Shown here: piece after piece, positions 1 through 9,400 of the stretch
How the letters are laid out: each line of letters begins with the position of its first letter
Numbering within the stretch: position 1 is the stretch's first letter
IMG/VR virus record: IMGVR_UViG_3300023174_000001
Coordinates: 1 to 64,000 of that record
Length of the DNA stretch: 64,000 nucleotides
Reading direction: 5' to 3' (one strand)
Source: a virus
The notes under the pieces: generated by a model
Told to the model about the DNA's origin: nothing
Databases searched by the model: none
What the model saw: only the letters and a program-made list of their open reading frames with translations
Translations under genes and position numbers: made by a program

Positions 1-1
1 T

Positions 2-565
2 ACAGTCGCTATCCTCTCAAGCAACAATCAAATGCTTTTCCACAGCAAAAACTTTGACCACCTACAAACTTTTGGTGGCACTCCACTGGTAGTAGGTTCT
101 GGCTACACTGGCAACGGTCCTCGTATTCCTGTTGCTACTGCAACTATTAGCGGTAGTACTACGCTGACTATAAACACTTCAGGCGACCACTACCTACTTG
201 CAGGTGACACTGTTCGCTACTCTGTTGTTGGAGCAAACATCAACCAGTCTTCTACTTCTACAGCAGTTGTCACTAAAGTCGACGCTGATACAGTAACAAT
301 TACTATTGCAAGTGCCACTAACCGTTCTCAAGAAACGGTAACTGGTTATATTCAGCAGTTGGGAACCAACTCTGCAAAATGGATTTACGCTACTGGCAAT
401 GTCAAGACTTACCTTGGCAATGTAGATGTAGTAAATGACAACCTAGGTCAAGGTTATGACATTGCAGGAAACAAGAATGACATCAGATTAAAGGCAATCC
501 GACCTGCTGCGGTTTACTTTGATACATCCATCCACCTCGCTGTTCGAGTCGACCTAACAGCATAA
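2..565 (+). CDS. Probable major capsid protein, C-terminal part (5' truncated)
   Basis: The frame is already open at the left edge, ten codons before the first ATG, so this is the end of a longer gene. The end AVYFDTSIHLAVRVDLTA resembles the closing beta strand of HK97-fold major capsid proteins, and the position just before the major tail proteins fits. Residues about 30-110 from the first Met are Ser/Thr-rich beta sequence (LLAGDTVRYSVVG, a hydrophobic/Thr alternation) that looks like an inserted surface domain of the kind repeated in the tail proteins downstream. The capsid call is an inference from the tail end and synteny; another head protein with a beta insertion is possible. Confidence 0.55.
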   Translation, partial: TVAILSSNNQMLFHSKNFDHLQTFGGTPLVVGSGYTGNGPRIPVATATISGSTTLTINTSGDHYLLAGDTVRYSVVGANINQSSTSTAVVTKVDADTVTITIASATNRSQETVTGYIQQLGTNSAKWIYATGNVKTYLGNVDVVNDNLGQGYDIAGNKNDIRLKAIRPAAVYFDTSIHLAVRVDLTA

Positions 566-586
566 CAATTAAGGAAAAACAGTCAA

Positions 587-1702
587 ATGGCTACTCAAGA
601 ATATGCTGCTAGCATCCAAGGTGTGTCAATCCGTGTTACACGCCTAGACGCTGCTGGCAACCTACTAAACGGGGCTGGAGACTCTTACACTACTTCAGCC
701 TTTATGCGTGTCTCATTCACCCCTGAATATGAAGAGGGCGATGAAATTACCGAAAAGTCAGCAAACGGTACCGTTTGTGTAACTTACAAGGCTCCAGATA
801 CTTTGAAGCGTATCACTATGGAACTTGCCATCTGTGAACCAGACTCTGAACTTTCACAACTACTGTCTGGAGGTCTACTTCTTCGTAAGACCGTAGATGG
901 CGTTGTAAAGAGCGTTGGTTGGGCAGCCCCTGGTGTTGGAGACGACCCAGCAGGTTTTGGTGTCGCTATTGAGGCTTGGTCTCACGCAGTAAAGGATGGT
1001 AAGCGTGCTTCTGTATTGCCTTACTTCCACTGGGTATTCCCATATGCTAAGTTGCGTCAGTCTGGTGACCGTGTAATTGAAAACGGTATGCTAGCCACAA
1101 CTTTTGAAGGCTATGGTCTTGGAAACCGCAACTTTGAGTCTGGTGTAGATGGTCGCTGGGAGTTCCCAGTAGCAGCAGAACGCCCTTACTCATATGCTCG
1201 TACTTCTTGGGCTCCAGTTGGTCTACAAGGCTTCTACACTTGGACTGACAACTCTACCGACCAGCAGTTCTTTACCGCTGGTGGAAACATTCAGGGTCAG
1301 ACTACTCCATACATTACTCAGGTTAATGCTAGCGGAACCACTGCAACAGTTATCTTCAGTGCGGCCCACAACCTTGCTACCAACGACAAGATTTATGTAT
1401 CTGGTGCTGGTGAACCGTTCAACACAATCACTTCTGGTGTTCTTGCTACGAATGTTAACGCCACTGCTATCTCGTACACGATTCCAAACTCGTTTACTGG
1501 TACAGCAACTCTTGACAAGTTCAGCAGACTACAAGTTGTTGATGCTATCACCGAGAACGCTGCTTACACCGCAGTCACCACAGCAGCAATTGACACCAAG
1601 TACGCTAACGGTGCTGGTGAGGACACTTACAATGTTCCTGGAAGCCTATCATTTGTTGCTGACAACAATGTTGACTTCATTATCAAGTCAAACGAAGACT
1701 AA
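587..1702 (+). CDS. Major tail (tube) protein, copy 1
   Basis: 371 aa, with Shine-Dalgarno AAGGA ahead of the ATG. The N-terminal 200 residues (SFTPEYEEGDEI, YKAPDTLKRITMELAICEP) match what I know of actinophage major tail proteins, which polymerise into the tail tube around the tape measure. Residues about 245-300 hold a beta module (TATVIFSAAHNLATNDKIYV). The C-terminal 65 residues, ending NNVDFIIKSNED, return to a core sequence shared with the next gene. Copy 2 follows after 15 bp, and their first 180 residues differ at only one position (F124 here, N124 there), although the DNA differs at many synonymous sites. Which copy dominates in the tube cannot be told from sequence. Confidence 0.85.
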   Translation: MATQEYAASIQGVSIRVTRLDAAGNLLNGAGDSYTTSAFMRVSFTPEYEEGDEITEKSANGTVCVTYKAPDTLKRITMELAICEPDSELSQLLSGGLLLRKTVDGVVKSVGWAAPGVGDDPAGFGVAIEAWSHAVKDGKRASVLPYFHWVFPYAKLRQSGDRVIENGMLATTFEGYGLGNRNFESGVDGRWEFPVAAERPYSYARTSWAPVGLQGFYTWTDNSTDQQFFTAGGNIQGQTTPYITQVNASGTTATVIFSAAHNLATNDKIYVSGAGEPFNTITSGVLATNVNATAISYTIPNSFTGTATLDKFSRLQVVDAITENAAYTAVTTAAIDTKYANGAGEDTYNVPGSLSFVADNNVDFIIKSNED

Positions 1703-1717
1703 GGAGAAAAAGTCTAA

Positions 1718-3055
1718 ATGGCTACCCAAGAATACGCAGCAAGCATCCAAGGTGTATCTATTCGAGTTACTCGTCTAGACGCTGCTGGAAACTTGCTTAA
1801 TGGTGCTGGTGACTCGTACACCACTTCTGCGTTTATGCGTGTGTCTTTCACACCAGAGTACGAAGAAGGTGACGAAATCACTGAGAAGAGTGCTAACGGA
1901 ACTGTATGTGTAACATACAAGGCTCCTGACACTCTAAAGAGAATTACTATGGAGTTGGCTATTTGTGAGCCAGACTCTGAACTTTCTCAGTTGCTTTCTG
2001 GTGGTCTATTGCTTCGCAAAACAGTTGACGGAGTTGTAAAGTCTGTTGGTTGGGCTGCTCCAGGCGTAGGTGATGACCCTGCTGGTAATGGCGTTGCCAT
2101 TGAAGCGTGGTCACACGCTGTAAAAGACGGAAAGCGTGCAAGCGTTCTTCCATACTTCCACTGGGTATTTCCTTACGCAAAACTTCGTCAGAGTGGTGAC
2201 AGAGTTATTGAAAATGGTATGTTGGCAACCACATTCGAGGGTTACGGTCTAGGAAACAAGAACTTTGGTTCTGCTGTTGATGGCCGTTGGGAATTCCCTG
2301 TTGCTGCTGAAAGACCATACTCTTACTCAAGAGCATCTTGGGCACCTATCGGGCTTGCTGGCTTCTACACTTGGACTGACCAGGCTTCTTACCAGAAGTT
2401 CTTTACCAAGTCTGCAATTCAGGGTGCTACCACTATTGCTGTTGACAGCATTTACGGTGTATCCAATGTTGCTACTGTAACTCTAAGCAATACTGCTACT
2501 AATGCTGGAATTGTTACTGGAGACCTAATCTATGTAAACAACTGTGGCGAGCCTTTCAATACGGCAACTATTGGTACAGCAATCACGGTGTTGGGAGACC
2601 AGACCGCTTCTGCAAATGTGGCTGTTTCAAATGCGACAATCACTGTTGCTAGCACTACTGGTTATGTAGTTGGTCAGTCTATTGCTAAGGTTTCTGGAGG
2701 GGCAACAATGGCAAATACTACAATTGCTTCGATTGTGAATGCTACCGCATTTACAGTTACTGGGGCACCTACTGGTGCTGGAAACTTAGTGTTTAGCATT
2801 GCTGGCGGAAATGCGTTCTACTACACAACTAACGCAAACCTTTCAGCAAACCTAACAGCAACGCTGGACAAGTACAGTCGTGTTAGCCTAGTTGACAGTC
2901 TGACTGAGGCTGGTTCATACACAGCAGTTACTACCACTGATATTGACACTAAGTATGCTAACGGTGCTGGTGAAGATACCTACAATGTTCCTGGCAACTT
3001 GAACTATGTATCTGACAACAATGTTGACTTCATTATCAAGTCAAACGAGGACTAA
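1718..3055 (+). CDS. Major tail (tube) protein, copy 2, longer insertion
   Basis: 445 aa, with Shine-Dalgarno AAGGAG. The N-terminal tube domain is nearly identical to copy 1, and the C-terminal core is again shared (DTKYANGAGEDTYNVPG, NNVDFIIKSNED). Between them, residues about 245-380 form a longer Ala/Thr/Val-rich beta insertion than in copy 1, apparently two modules (VTGDLIYVNNCGEPFNT, then TTGYVVGQSIAKVSGG). Tail tube proteins of siphophages often carry such surface domains on the outside of the tube. The pair may build a mixed tube in two display formats, or one copy may be a minor form; both are inference. A strong hairpin follows the stop codon. Confidence 0.85.
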   Translation: MATQEYAASIQGVSIRVTRLDAAGNLLNGAGDSYTTSAFMRVSFTPEYEEGDEITEKSANGTVCVTYKAPDTLKRITMELAICEPDSELSQLLSGGLLLRKTVDGVVKSVGWAAPGVGDDPAGNGVAIEAWSHAVKDGKRASVLPYFHWVFPYAKLRQSGDRVIENGMLATTFEGYGLGNKNFGSAVDGRWEFPVAAERPYSYSRASWAPIGLAGFYTWTDQASYQKFFTKSAIQGATTIAVDSIYGVSNVATVTLSNTATNAGIVTGDLIYVNNCGEPFNTATIGTAITVLGDQTASANVAVSNATITVASTTGYVVGQSIAKVSGGATMANTTIASIVNATAFTVTGAPTGAGNLVFSIAGGNAFYYTTNANLSANLTATLDKYSRVSLVDSLTEAGSYTAVTTTDIDTKYANGAGEDTYNVPGNLNYVSDNNVDFIIKSNED

Positions 3056-3067
3056 TAGTTAGATAGA

Positions 3068-3111
3068 AAGGCGGCGAGATTGGTTGATTTTCTTCCAATT
3101 CTCGTCGCCTT
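3068..3111 (+). terminator. Stem-loop after the tail tube genes
   Basis: The left arm at 3068-3083 (AAGGCGGCGAGATTGG) pairs with 3095-3111 (CCAATTCTCGTCGCCTT) with one mismatch and one bulge. No T-tract follows, so it may act as an attenuator or 3'-end stabiliser after highly expressed tail genes and not as a full terminator. Confidence 0.6.
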
Positions 3112-3132
3112 ACTTCTTACCTAAGGATAGAT

Positions 3133-4239
3133 ATGACTGCTTTATGGATTCAACCAGAAGAGTTAGGTGATTACGCCAACTCTGAGTTTGCTCTAGAGGC
3201 TGCTAAGACTGCTTCACACTTGTTGTGGGCTATGTCTGGTCGTAAATATTCTGGCGAGACTGTCGTTACCGAGCGTTATACCTGCGTAATTCGTCGTTCT
3301 CGTCTTGGTGCGTCAAATAAAAACACAGACGGAGTTTTGTTTGGTGGAACTGTATATAATATTCCATCGTCTGATTTTGACTATGACGGATATGCTTCAC
3401 TAACCGTTGATGGTATCTCACCTGAGTCTCGTATCAAACTTCGTGGCGGACCAGTTACAAGAGTTATTACAGTCAGAAACCGTAATGGTGAATTGGTGGA
3501 CCCATCTAGTTACTACTTAGTAGACCACTCCACTTTACATGTGAGCCTAGCCACCCCTTGGACACCTTGTAATACTGAAATTACTTATGCTTATGGTCAG
3601 AACCCACCGACATCTGGAAAGATGGCGGCACGCACTTTGGCAATTGAATTTGCCAAACTTTGGTCTGATGATGAGACTTGTGCTCTCCCGCAGCGTGTAA
3701 CTTCTGTCTCTCGGCAGGGTGTTTCTTTCACTATTCTTGACCAGCAGGACTTTATTCAAGAATTGCGTACTGGTCTCTATGCTGTTGACTTGTTCTTAAA
3801 AACTGTCAATCCAGATGGTGCTAGAAGGAAAACTAAGGTCTATTCAGTAGACACTCCAAGAGCCAGAAGGTACAACCCTAAAGCACTTGTTTATACGACT
3901 GGCACTAAGGACTTGATAGTTCCACCTGGTACTGGCAATACTGGCTCTACTACTCTAGGGCTAGCAAATATCAATGCTACTTTTTTGACTAGCCAAGCAG
4001 GTTGGACACCAGCACTGACGCTGAAAAGCCACTCAGGTGCTAAGTCTTTAACCTTGAGTAATGCCTCGGCAAATGTAAATACTAATGCTTCTACCATTAC
4101 TTTGTCTGCTGGTTATTCAGACACTTTGGCAACAATCGGTATGGTAGACCCAGGCACTTGGGACTTGTATGCCACCCACACAAACAACAGCGTTGTGCTA
4201 ATCACATCAGGAAACCTAAAAATCAACCTAAATGGTTAG
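3133..4239 (+). CDS. Head-to-tail adaptor/connector protein with C-terminal beta domain
   Basis: 368 aa. The N-terminal 250 residues (LGDYANSEFALEAAKTASHL, then a beta-rich centre and an acidic helical end) resemble the gp6/gp15-type connector proteins of actinophages that sit under the portal and open the path for DNA. The last 100 residues are unlike this: a Thr/Ser/Asn-rich beta segment (GAKSLTLSNASANVNTNAS) that seems to be an added surface domain like those in neighbouring virion proteins. The gene order is odd, because the tail tube genes precede the adaptor here, while most siphophages place them after the completion proteins. Start ATG has AAGGA 8 nt upstream. Confidence 0.6.
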   Translation: MTALWIQPEELGDYANSEFALEAAKTASHLLWAMSGRKYSGETVVTERYTCVIRRSRLGASNKNTDGVLFGGTVYNIPSSDFDYDGYASLTVDGISPESRIKLRGGPVTRVITVRNRNGELVDPSSYYLVDHSTLHVSLATPWTPCNTEITYAYGQNPPTSGKMAARTLAIEFAKLWSDDETCALPQRVTSVSRQGVSFTILDQQDFIQELRTGLYAVDLFLKTVNPDGARRKTKVYSVDTPRARRYNPKALVYTTGTKDLIVPPGTGNTGSTTLGLANINATFLTSQAGWTPALTLKSHSGAKSLTLSNASANVNTNASTITLSAGYSDTLATIGMVDPGTWDLYATHTNNSVVLITSGNLKINLNG

Positions 4240-4277
4240 TTCTACAATAGAAGTAGCCCCTAAAAGAAAGTAAAAAT

Positions 4278-4502
4278 ATGACACACATTCAAACAAACTT
4301 TACTGCTGAAGCAATGAACACTGGTAAAAAGACAGATGCTGTAGTAGCACCTGTAGAGGCAGAGCCTAAGAAAAAGGTAGAGCCTGAGCCTGTTGCTGAA
4401 GTTGTAGTAGAGACTCCAGTTGTTGAAGAAGTTGTAGTAGTCGAAGAGACTTCAGTTGTCGAAGAGACAGTTGTAGTTGAAGAGGCTCCACTAGCCGAAT
4501 AG
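4278..4502 (+). CDS. Small acidic Val/Glu repeat protein
   Basis: 74 aa. After a short polar N-terminus, residues about 24-70 are a low-complexity run of Val, Glu, Pro and Ala with repeats such as VVEETSVVEETVVVEE, strongly negative overall. I do not recognise a family. The position between connector and tail-completion genes suggests a small virion or assembly factor, perhaps a flexible extension or a charge-based chaperone. The repeat is visible in DNA as GTTGTAGT/GTCGAAGAG units, so the copy number could vary between strains by slippage. No Shine-Dalgarno is obvious; TACAAT lies upstream in the intergenic gap. Confidence 0.5.
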   Translation: MTHIQTNFTAEAMNTGKKTDAVVAPVEAEPKKKVEPEPVAEVVVETPVVEEVVVVEETSVVEETVVVEEAPLAE

Positions 4503-4512
4503 TAGGCAACTT

Positions 4513-5016
4513 ATGTCAACGACAACAATCGCAGATGTTTCGAGCGATGCCCTAAGTCTAAAAAATATGATGGATGGGATACTTTTGCGTATCGAAACTG
4601 TTTTTCAGTCATACAATGTGCCACTTCCGTCACGCCGTTATTGGACAATGGGAGAGGTAGCCGTCGACTGCGAGCAAGTTGTTGTGAACTTTTTACAAAT
4701 GTATTTAGGTACACCTGGAGATGAGCAATCTACTCCTCAGCGATGCCATGTGCCACGCACTGCTACGGTAATTATTAGTATCTCTAGGCAAGTTGCTACC
4801 GTTAGTCAGAATGGTAGACCTCCTACTGGAGACAAAATTACTGAAAGTTCTTACTCTTCTGCTATTGACGCTTGGGTTCTTATGGAGTCTTTGCGTGAAT
4901 TTGATATGTGGGATGACTCTGGTTATGGATTAGGAGTAATTGCCACCCTTGACACCTCTGGTCCCGAAGGTGGATTCCAAACTGTCAATATGCAACTAAC
5001 ACTTGGTGTCCCATAA
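4513..5016 (+). CDS. Putative tail terminator / tail-completion protein
   Basis: 167 aa. An N-terminal helical segment (SLKNMMDGILLRIETVFQSY) is followed by alternating strands (RTATVIISISRQVATV) and an end (GFQTVNMQLTLGVP) like small tail terminator proteins, which cap the tube to stop growth and dock to the head. Its place between the connector and an HK97 gp10-like protein, ahead of the chaperones, is the expected slot. The sequence alone is not diagnostic; a head-tail stopper is the main alternative. The stop codon overlaps the next ATG by one base (TAATG), so the two genes are translationally coupled. Confidence 0.45.
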   Translation: MSTTTIADVSSDALSLKNMMDGILLRIETVFQSYNVPLPSRRYWTMGEVAVDCEQVVVNFLQMYLGTPGDEQSTPQRCHVPRTATVIISISRQVATVSQNGRPPTGDKITESSYSSAIDAWVLMESLREFDMWDDSGYGLGVIATLDTSGPEGGFQTVNMQLTLGVP

Positions 5017-5576
5017 TGCCTTACGGATTACCAGACAGTTGGTTAGGATATGGGGCTCAAAAAGCATTTAAGGGATTAGCAAGAGCAACTAGGGTAGGTG
5101 GAGGTAGAGGCAGTCGTGGCTCATCTTCATCTACTCAATATAGTTATAGATTTCAAAAACTTGTTTTGTATACGCCTATATTAGAGGCTGAATTAAAAAC
5201 TTCTAAAGGCCAATTGTGGAAAACCCTTGAGCGTAGAGGAAAACTAAGTTTATTACTAGCCAAAAACCAAGTTGGTAAAAAAACAGGAAAATTGGCACTG
5301 TCCATAAAAATGGACCACATAACGACTCCCCGTGGTCAAGAACTAAAAATTGGCTCTAAAAACAATATTGCCTACCTACATCACGAAGGCACCAGACCCC
5401 ACTTAATTAAACCAAAAAATGCCCCCCAATTGGTATTTATGAGCAAAGGCAGAATAATTAGAACTCAGTTGGTTAGACACCCTGGCACTAAGCCAAATAG
5501 ATACCTTTCCGACCAACTGTTTATTTTTCAAGATTTAGCAACCATCTATAAAGGTAAGTCTTTTCCTAAGGTTTAG
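5016..5576 (+). CDS. HK97 gp10-like tail-completion / neck protein
   Basis: 186 aa, basic, beginning at a TAATG overlap with the preceding gene. The arrangement TGKLALSIKM, ELKIGSKNNIAYLHHEGTRP and LVRHPGTKPNRYL is the layout of the HK97 gp10-like family: a helix with GxL, a Gly-Ser strand leading to a Tyr and a Gly-Thr-Arg, then His-Pro-Gly near the C-terminus. Members act at the head-tail junction. The first 45 residues are Gly/Ser/Arg-rich and probably disordered. Codon use is A/T-rich like the genes around it. Confidence 0.6.
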   Translation: MPYGLPDSWLGYGAQKAFKGLARATRVGGGRGSRGSSSSTQYSYRFQKLVLYTPILEAELKTSKGQLWKTLERRGKLSLLLAKNQVGKKTGKLALSIKMDHITTPRGQELKIGSKNNIAYLHHEGTRPHLIKPKNAPQLVFMSKGRIIRTQLVRHPGTKPNRYLSDQLFIFQDLATIYKGKSFPKV

Positions 5577-5663
5577 TGAAATCACTACTTTTTTTATAAA
5601 GTAAAATAGTTTTAGGTTGAAACGCAACCTGAATTACACATTCACAAGAAAGATTATATAAAT

Positions 5664-5990
5664 ATGCCTAGATTTAAAGACTTTGGAAATGGCGGAGATG
5701 CCGCTCAAGCCGAGCCAATTTCATTCAAGTTGTGGGGCGAAGAGTTCCACTGCGTACCATCAATTCAAGGAAAACTACTTCTTGAGATTGTTTCTGACTC
5801 TTCCTCAGATGACCCATCAAAATCTGCTTTAGTTATGGAAAAATTCTTTGCCGCTGTACTAAAGCCAGACAGCAAAAAGAAATTTGACACCGTTCTTTCT
5901 GACCCTGAGCAAATTACTACTCTAGATACTCTAGGTGACATTGTTGCTTGGTTGATGGAAGAGTATTCAAACCGCCCAAAAGAGCAGTAG
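5664..5990 (+). CDS. Tail assembly chaperone, unshifted form (G-like)
   Basis: 108 aa, acidic; the product made when ribosomes do not shift. Such chaperones bind the tape measure and recruit tail tube subunits. The core FKLWGEEFHCVPSIQGKLLL and the C-terminal helical part fit small chaperones of actinophages, and the position directly before the tape measure is diagnostic in siphophages. A slippery heptamer lies four codons before the stop and leads into the next frame. Weak hairpins (ACTTT/AAAGT and AGGTTG/CAACCT) lie in the 87-base gap upstream. Confidence 0.8.
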   Translation: MPRFKDFGNGGDAAQAEPISFKLWGEEFHCVPSIQGKLLLEIVSDSSSDDPSKSALVMEKFFAAVLKPDSKKKFDTVLSDPEQITTLDTLGDIVAWLMEEYSNRPKEQ

Positions 5991-6385
5991 ACAGCCTCCT
6001 AGAGTGGGCTGTTAGCCTTTGGCATTATGTAAATGGAAAAGCGTTAATGAATGGCATAAATTTATCAAGCATGGAGGCAGACGACATGCTTGATATCATT
6101 CATTATCTCTTTGAAGAAGACTTACGCTATTCCACTGGTGAACAAGCACAGGCCGTAGAAAAAACTAGAGAAATCATCTACGGTCAACTTTACGGACAAG
6201 AATACATATTTAAAGGCAGTACTTCTAATAAAGCGTCTACAAATTCTTTTAATGAATTTGATGATATTCAGCCATTTGACCCTAAAAAGAAAGTCACTAA
6301 GCCGTTCATCCCAGCAACGGAGTTTGACCCAGACACTGGTATTCCATTGACTGGAAATGGTCGATTAGAAGCACCACTTAACTAA
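5664..6385 (+). CDS. Tail assembly chaperone, -1 frameshift fusion (GT-like)
   Basis: Predicted 240-aa product: codons 1-106 of the upstream chaperone, then a -1 shift at 5975-5981 so that reading continues as AGA GCA GTA and on to the stop at 6385. The second frame has no good independent start in the overlap and begins with RAVDSLLEWAVSLWHYVNG directly after the slip, as expected for a T-type domain. Only a small share of ribosomes is expected to shift in this class, giving a fixed ratio of the two forms during tube assembly. The downstream part is acidic and ends in a Pro-rich segment (ATEFDPDTGIPLTG). Confidence 0.8.
5975..5981 (+). promoter_or_regulatory. Slippery heptamer CCCAAAA for programmed -1 frameshift
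   Basis: In the frame of the first chaperone the bases read C CCA AAA, a perfect X XXY YYZ site. After slipping, CCC AAA is re-paired and translation continues in the frame of the downstream domain. The zero-frame stop TAG at 5988-5990 is only two codons past the site. Confidence 0.85.
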
Positions 6386-6403
6386 GGAGGAGGTGAATAA
6401 AAA

Positions 6404-9400
6404 ATGCCAGTCGTAGGTGAAGCCCATATTATCGTTAGGGCCATTACAACCAATGTTGCTAAAGACATTAATAAAGGTTTTAATGGCGTAAGCGGTTCGG
6501 GCGGAAAAAATGCTGAAAAGGCTGGACAAGACCTATCCTCTAGATTTATGAGGGGTTGGAATAAAGAAATGGACACCAACCCATTCACAAAACTCTCTAA
6601 TGCCTTAAAAGAAATGAACCCAGCCGCCGAGCAGGGATATAACGCAATTAATGAATTAATTGTAAAAGGCTATAAGGGTGCTACAATGGCTTCCGTTTTT
6701 GGTGGCTCAATTGGTGTAATAATAGGTGCACTTGTATCTTTAGTTGCTGCGGCTGCTGGTGCTGCTACTGCTTTGACAGCAGTAGTTGGATTATTTGTAT
6801 CTATGAAAGCAGCCACGGCTGTTGCAAAGATGGCATTTAATGGTGTTGGAGAAGCAGTACAACAAGCAACACAGCAACAAAAAGTTCAAGTACAAACTTT
6901 ACAAGATTTACGAGAAGAACTTCAACAATTAAAGTTTGATGCTGAAGACGCTGCTTTAGCCGAGGAACAGGCTGCTATATCTTTAGAAAAAGCCCGTGAA
7001 GGTCTTGCTAGAACTGCTGATTTACCAGCCGACAGTCGTGCTCGTCGTGAAGCAGAACTTGCTTACAAGCAAGCAGAACTAAACTATCGCCGTGCTAAAG
7101 ATAGAAGTGCTGACCTAAATAAAGAACTAAAGACTGGGGCAAAGGCTAGAGCAAAGGCTGCTGCCAATGACCCGTATGCCAACCTTACCGAGACTCAAAA
7201 AAGTTTTGCCAAGTTCCTTGTAAAACTACAGCCTATTTTTAAAACTCTTAGAGAAGCCGTTGCCAAGGGGTTCTTGCCACTGCTACAAGCAGGTTTGACA
7301 AAACTTATGACTTCTGGCACTTTCAATGACATTTTTAATGGCATTAAAAATATTGGTGCTGCTTTGGGCAAGGCTTCAAAAGTACTGTTTGACTTCTTTT
7401 CTTCCGCCGAGGCTGGCAGATATCTAAGAGAAATCTTTGACATGATTTCTGGAGTTGTGAAAGAATTTGGCCCTATTCTTTCTAAATTCTTTAAATCTTT
7501 CCTAAAAATTCTTGCTGCTTCTGCTCCTATCACTCGAAGGCTTGCCGAGTTTATTTCTAAATTGCTCGGTGATTTCAATGCTTTATTGGATAGAACTGGA
7601 GATATCGGGCTTAGAAGATTCTTTATTACAGCCGCTGATATGGCTGGTAAATTTGGCAAAATTTTTGGCAATATCTTTGGCGGGTTTGCCAAAATTGTTG
7701 AGGCAAACTTTGGTCCAGGCACTGGTGGTGATTATCTACTCAACTGGCTGATTGAGGCTACTCAAGGTTTTGGCACCATGGGTAAGAGCGGTGGTCAATT
7801 AAAGCAATTCTTTAATGATGTTGCCGTAAACGCTAAGAAGATGTTTAGTGGCATTGGTAGCATTATCAAGCAAATTGTATTAATTGGTGCTGACCCAAAC
7901 ATTGGTGAATTTTTTGTAAGAATTAAAAAGGCTGCTCCTGCTTTTAGTAGCATTTTGAAAAAGGCTGGTCAAGCACTACCTACCGTGGCTGATTTGATTG
8001 TAAAAATTGTTGAAATCATTGACAAAATGACTGACAATGCTGCTATTGAAAACTTTTTTAAGACTCTACTTGCTGGTGCCGATAAGTTCTACAAACTTAT
8101 AAGTAATCCTGTTATTCAAAGTATTCAAAGTTTTACTGGTCAAATTCACGCTGTAACTTTAGGTATTTTAGAACTTTACAAAAAAGGTAAGCCATTATTT
8201 GACTTTTTGTACACAGGATTCCGAAAAGTAAACGGAGCCGTAGGTGGAATTTTTAATTTCTTTAGGGCTAATAAAGAAACTATAAAAAATATTTTTGGTA
8301 AAGATGCAGTCAAAACAATAAAAACAATGACTGGTACCGTCACAAATATGAAAGACAAAATTGCCAAAACTATGGCAAGTTTCAAAAAAAGTGCGGAGTT
8401 TGTAAAGTTTGGTCCAAAATTAGCAAAGGGTCAGGCTGATGGTAGGTCTAGAGACTATACGGGTGTTTTAAAAAATACTCGTGGTGCTGCTGCCATGAAA
8501 AATGTCTCTGAGAAAACAAGAAAATTGTTGGCTGCCGATAGCGGTGCTTTAAGTAATTTCTGGGGAAAAGTCAGGCTACAGTACGAAATGGCTATGCTGA
8601 GAATGAAGTTGTACTTCAAGGGGGCCAGAAGCGGATTTGCCAAAATGAAGGTTCAGGGCTCAAGCACTTTAGCCACTCTTGACAGAAGATTCATACAAAT
8701 GACCAAAAGCACAAATAAATCTATTGCTGCTTTTGGTAGGTTGGGCAGAGCAATGACATTCCTGCTTAGAAACCCAATACTACTTGCAATTGGTTTACTA
8801 ATAGCGGCATTTGTCCTTCTTTACACAAAGAATGAAAAGTTTAGAAATGCCATTAATGACACTTTCAAACCAGCCCTAGACGCTTTGGGTGAAGCATTTA
8901 GAGTAATTATGCTTGCTCTACAGCCAGTAATCAATGCTTTCAAAGTTCTTATGAAAACTTTGATGGGCGGTGAAAACGGAGACGGTCAAGGTCCGCTTGT
9001 AAAATTCTTTATAATGCTGACAGACATCATAAGTCAACTAATACAAATGTTAGCACCTCTAATTGCTCAGTTAGTGACAAAACTTGCTCCAGTTATAGAA
9101 CAACTAATTTTGGCTTTGGTACCAATAGTAGAAGTAATTATGAAGATATGGTTTACTATTCAAGGTGCACTAATGAAAGTCATTATGACTCTTGTGCCGA
9201 TAATTCTAAAACTTGTTACGGTATTGGTTGACATGCTTATGCCAGTATTTGACGCTTTAATACAGTTCTTGTTGCCAATAATTAAATACATTGGATTGCT
9301 CTTTGAATTGATTGGTGCTGGGCTTGACCTCCTAATGACTGGAGATATGGACACATTCCAAAAAAAGTTTGCGGAAATTGGTCAATCAATAGTACAAACT

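Noticed and set aside
1194-1778. 194-codon + strand frame inside the tail tube genes
   Set aside because: Leu/Thr-rich translation typical of a shifted frame of the tube gene; it crosses from copy 1 into copy 2 and has no ribosome site.
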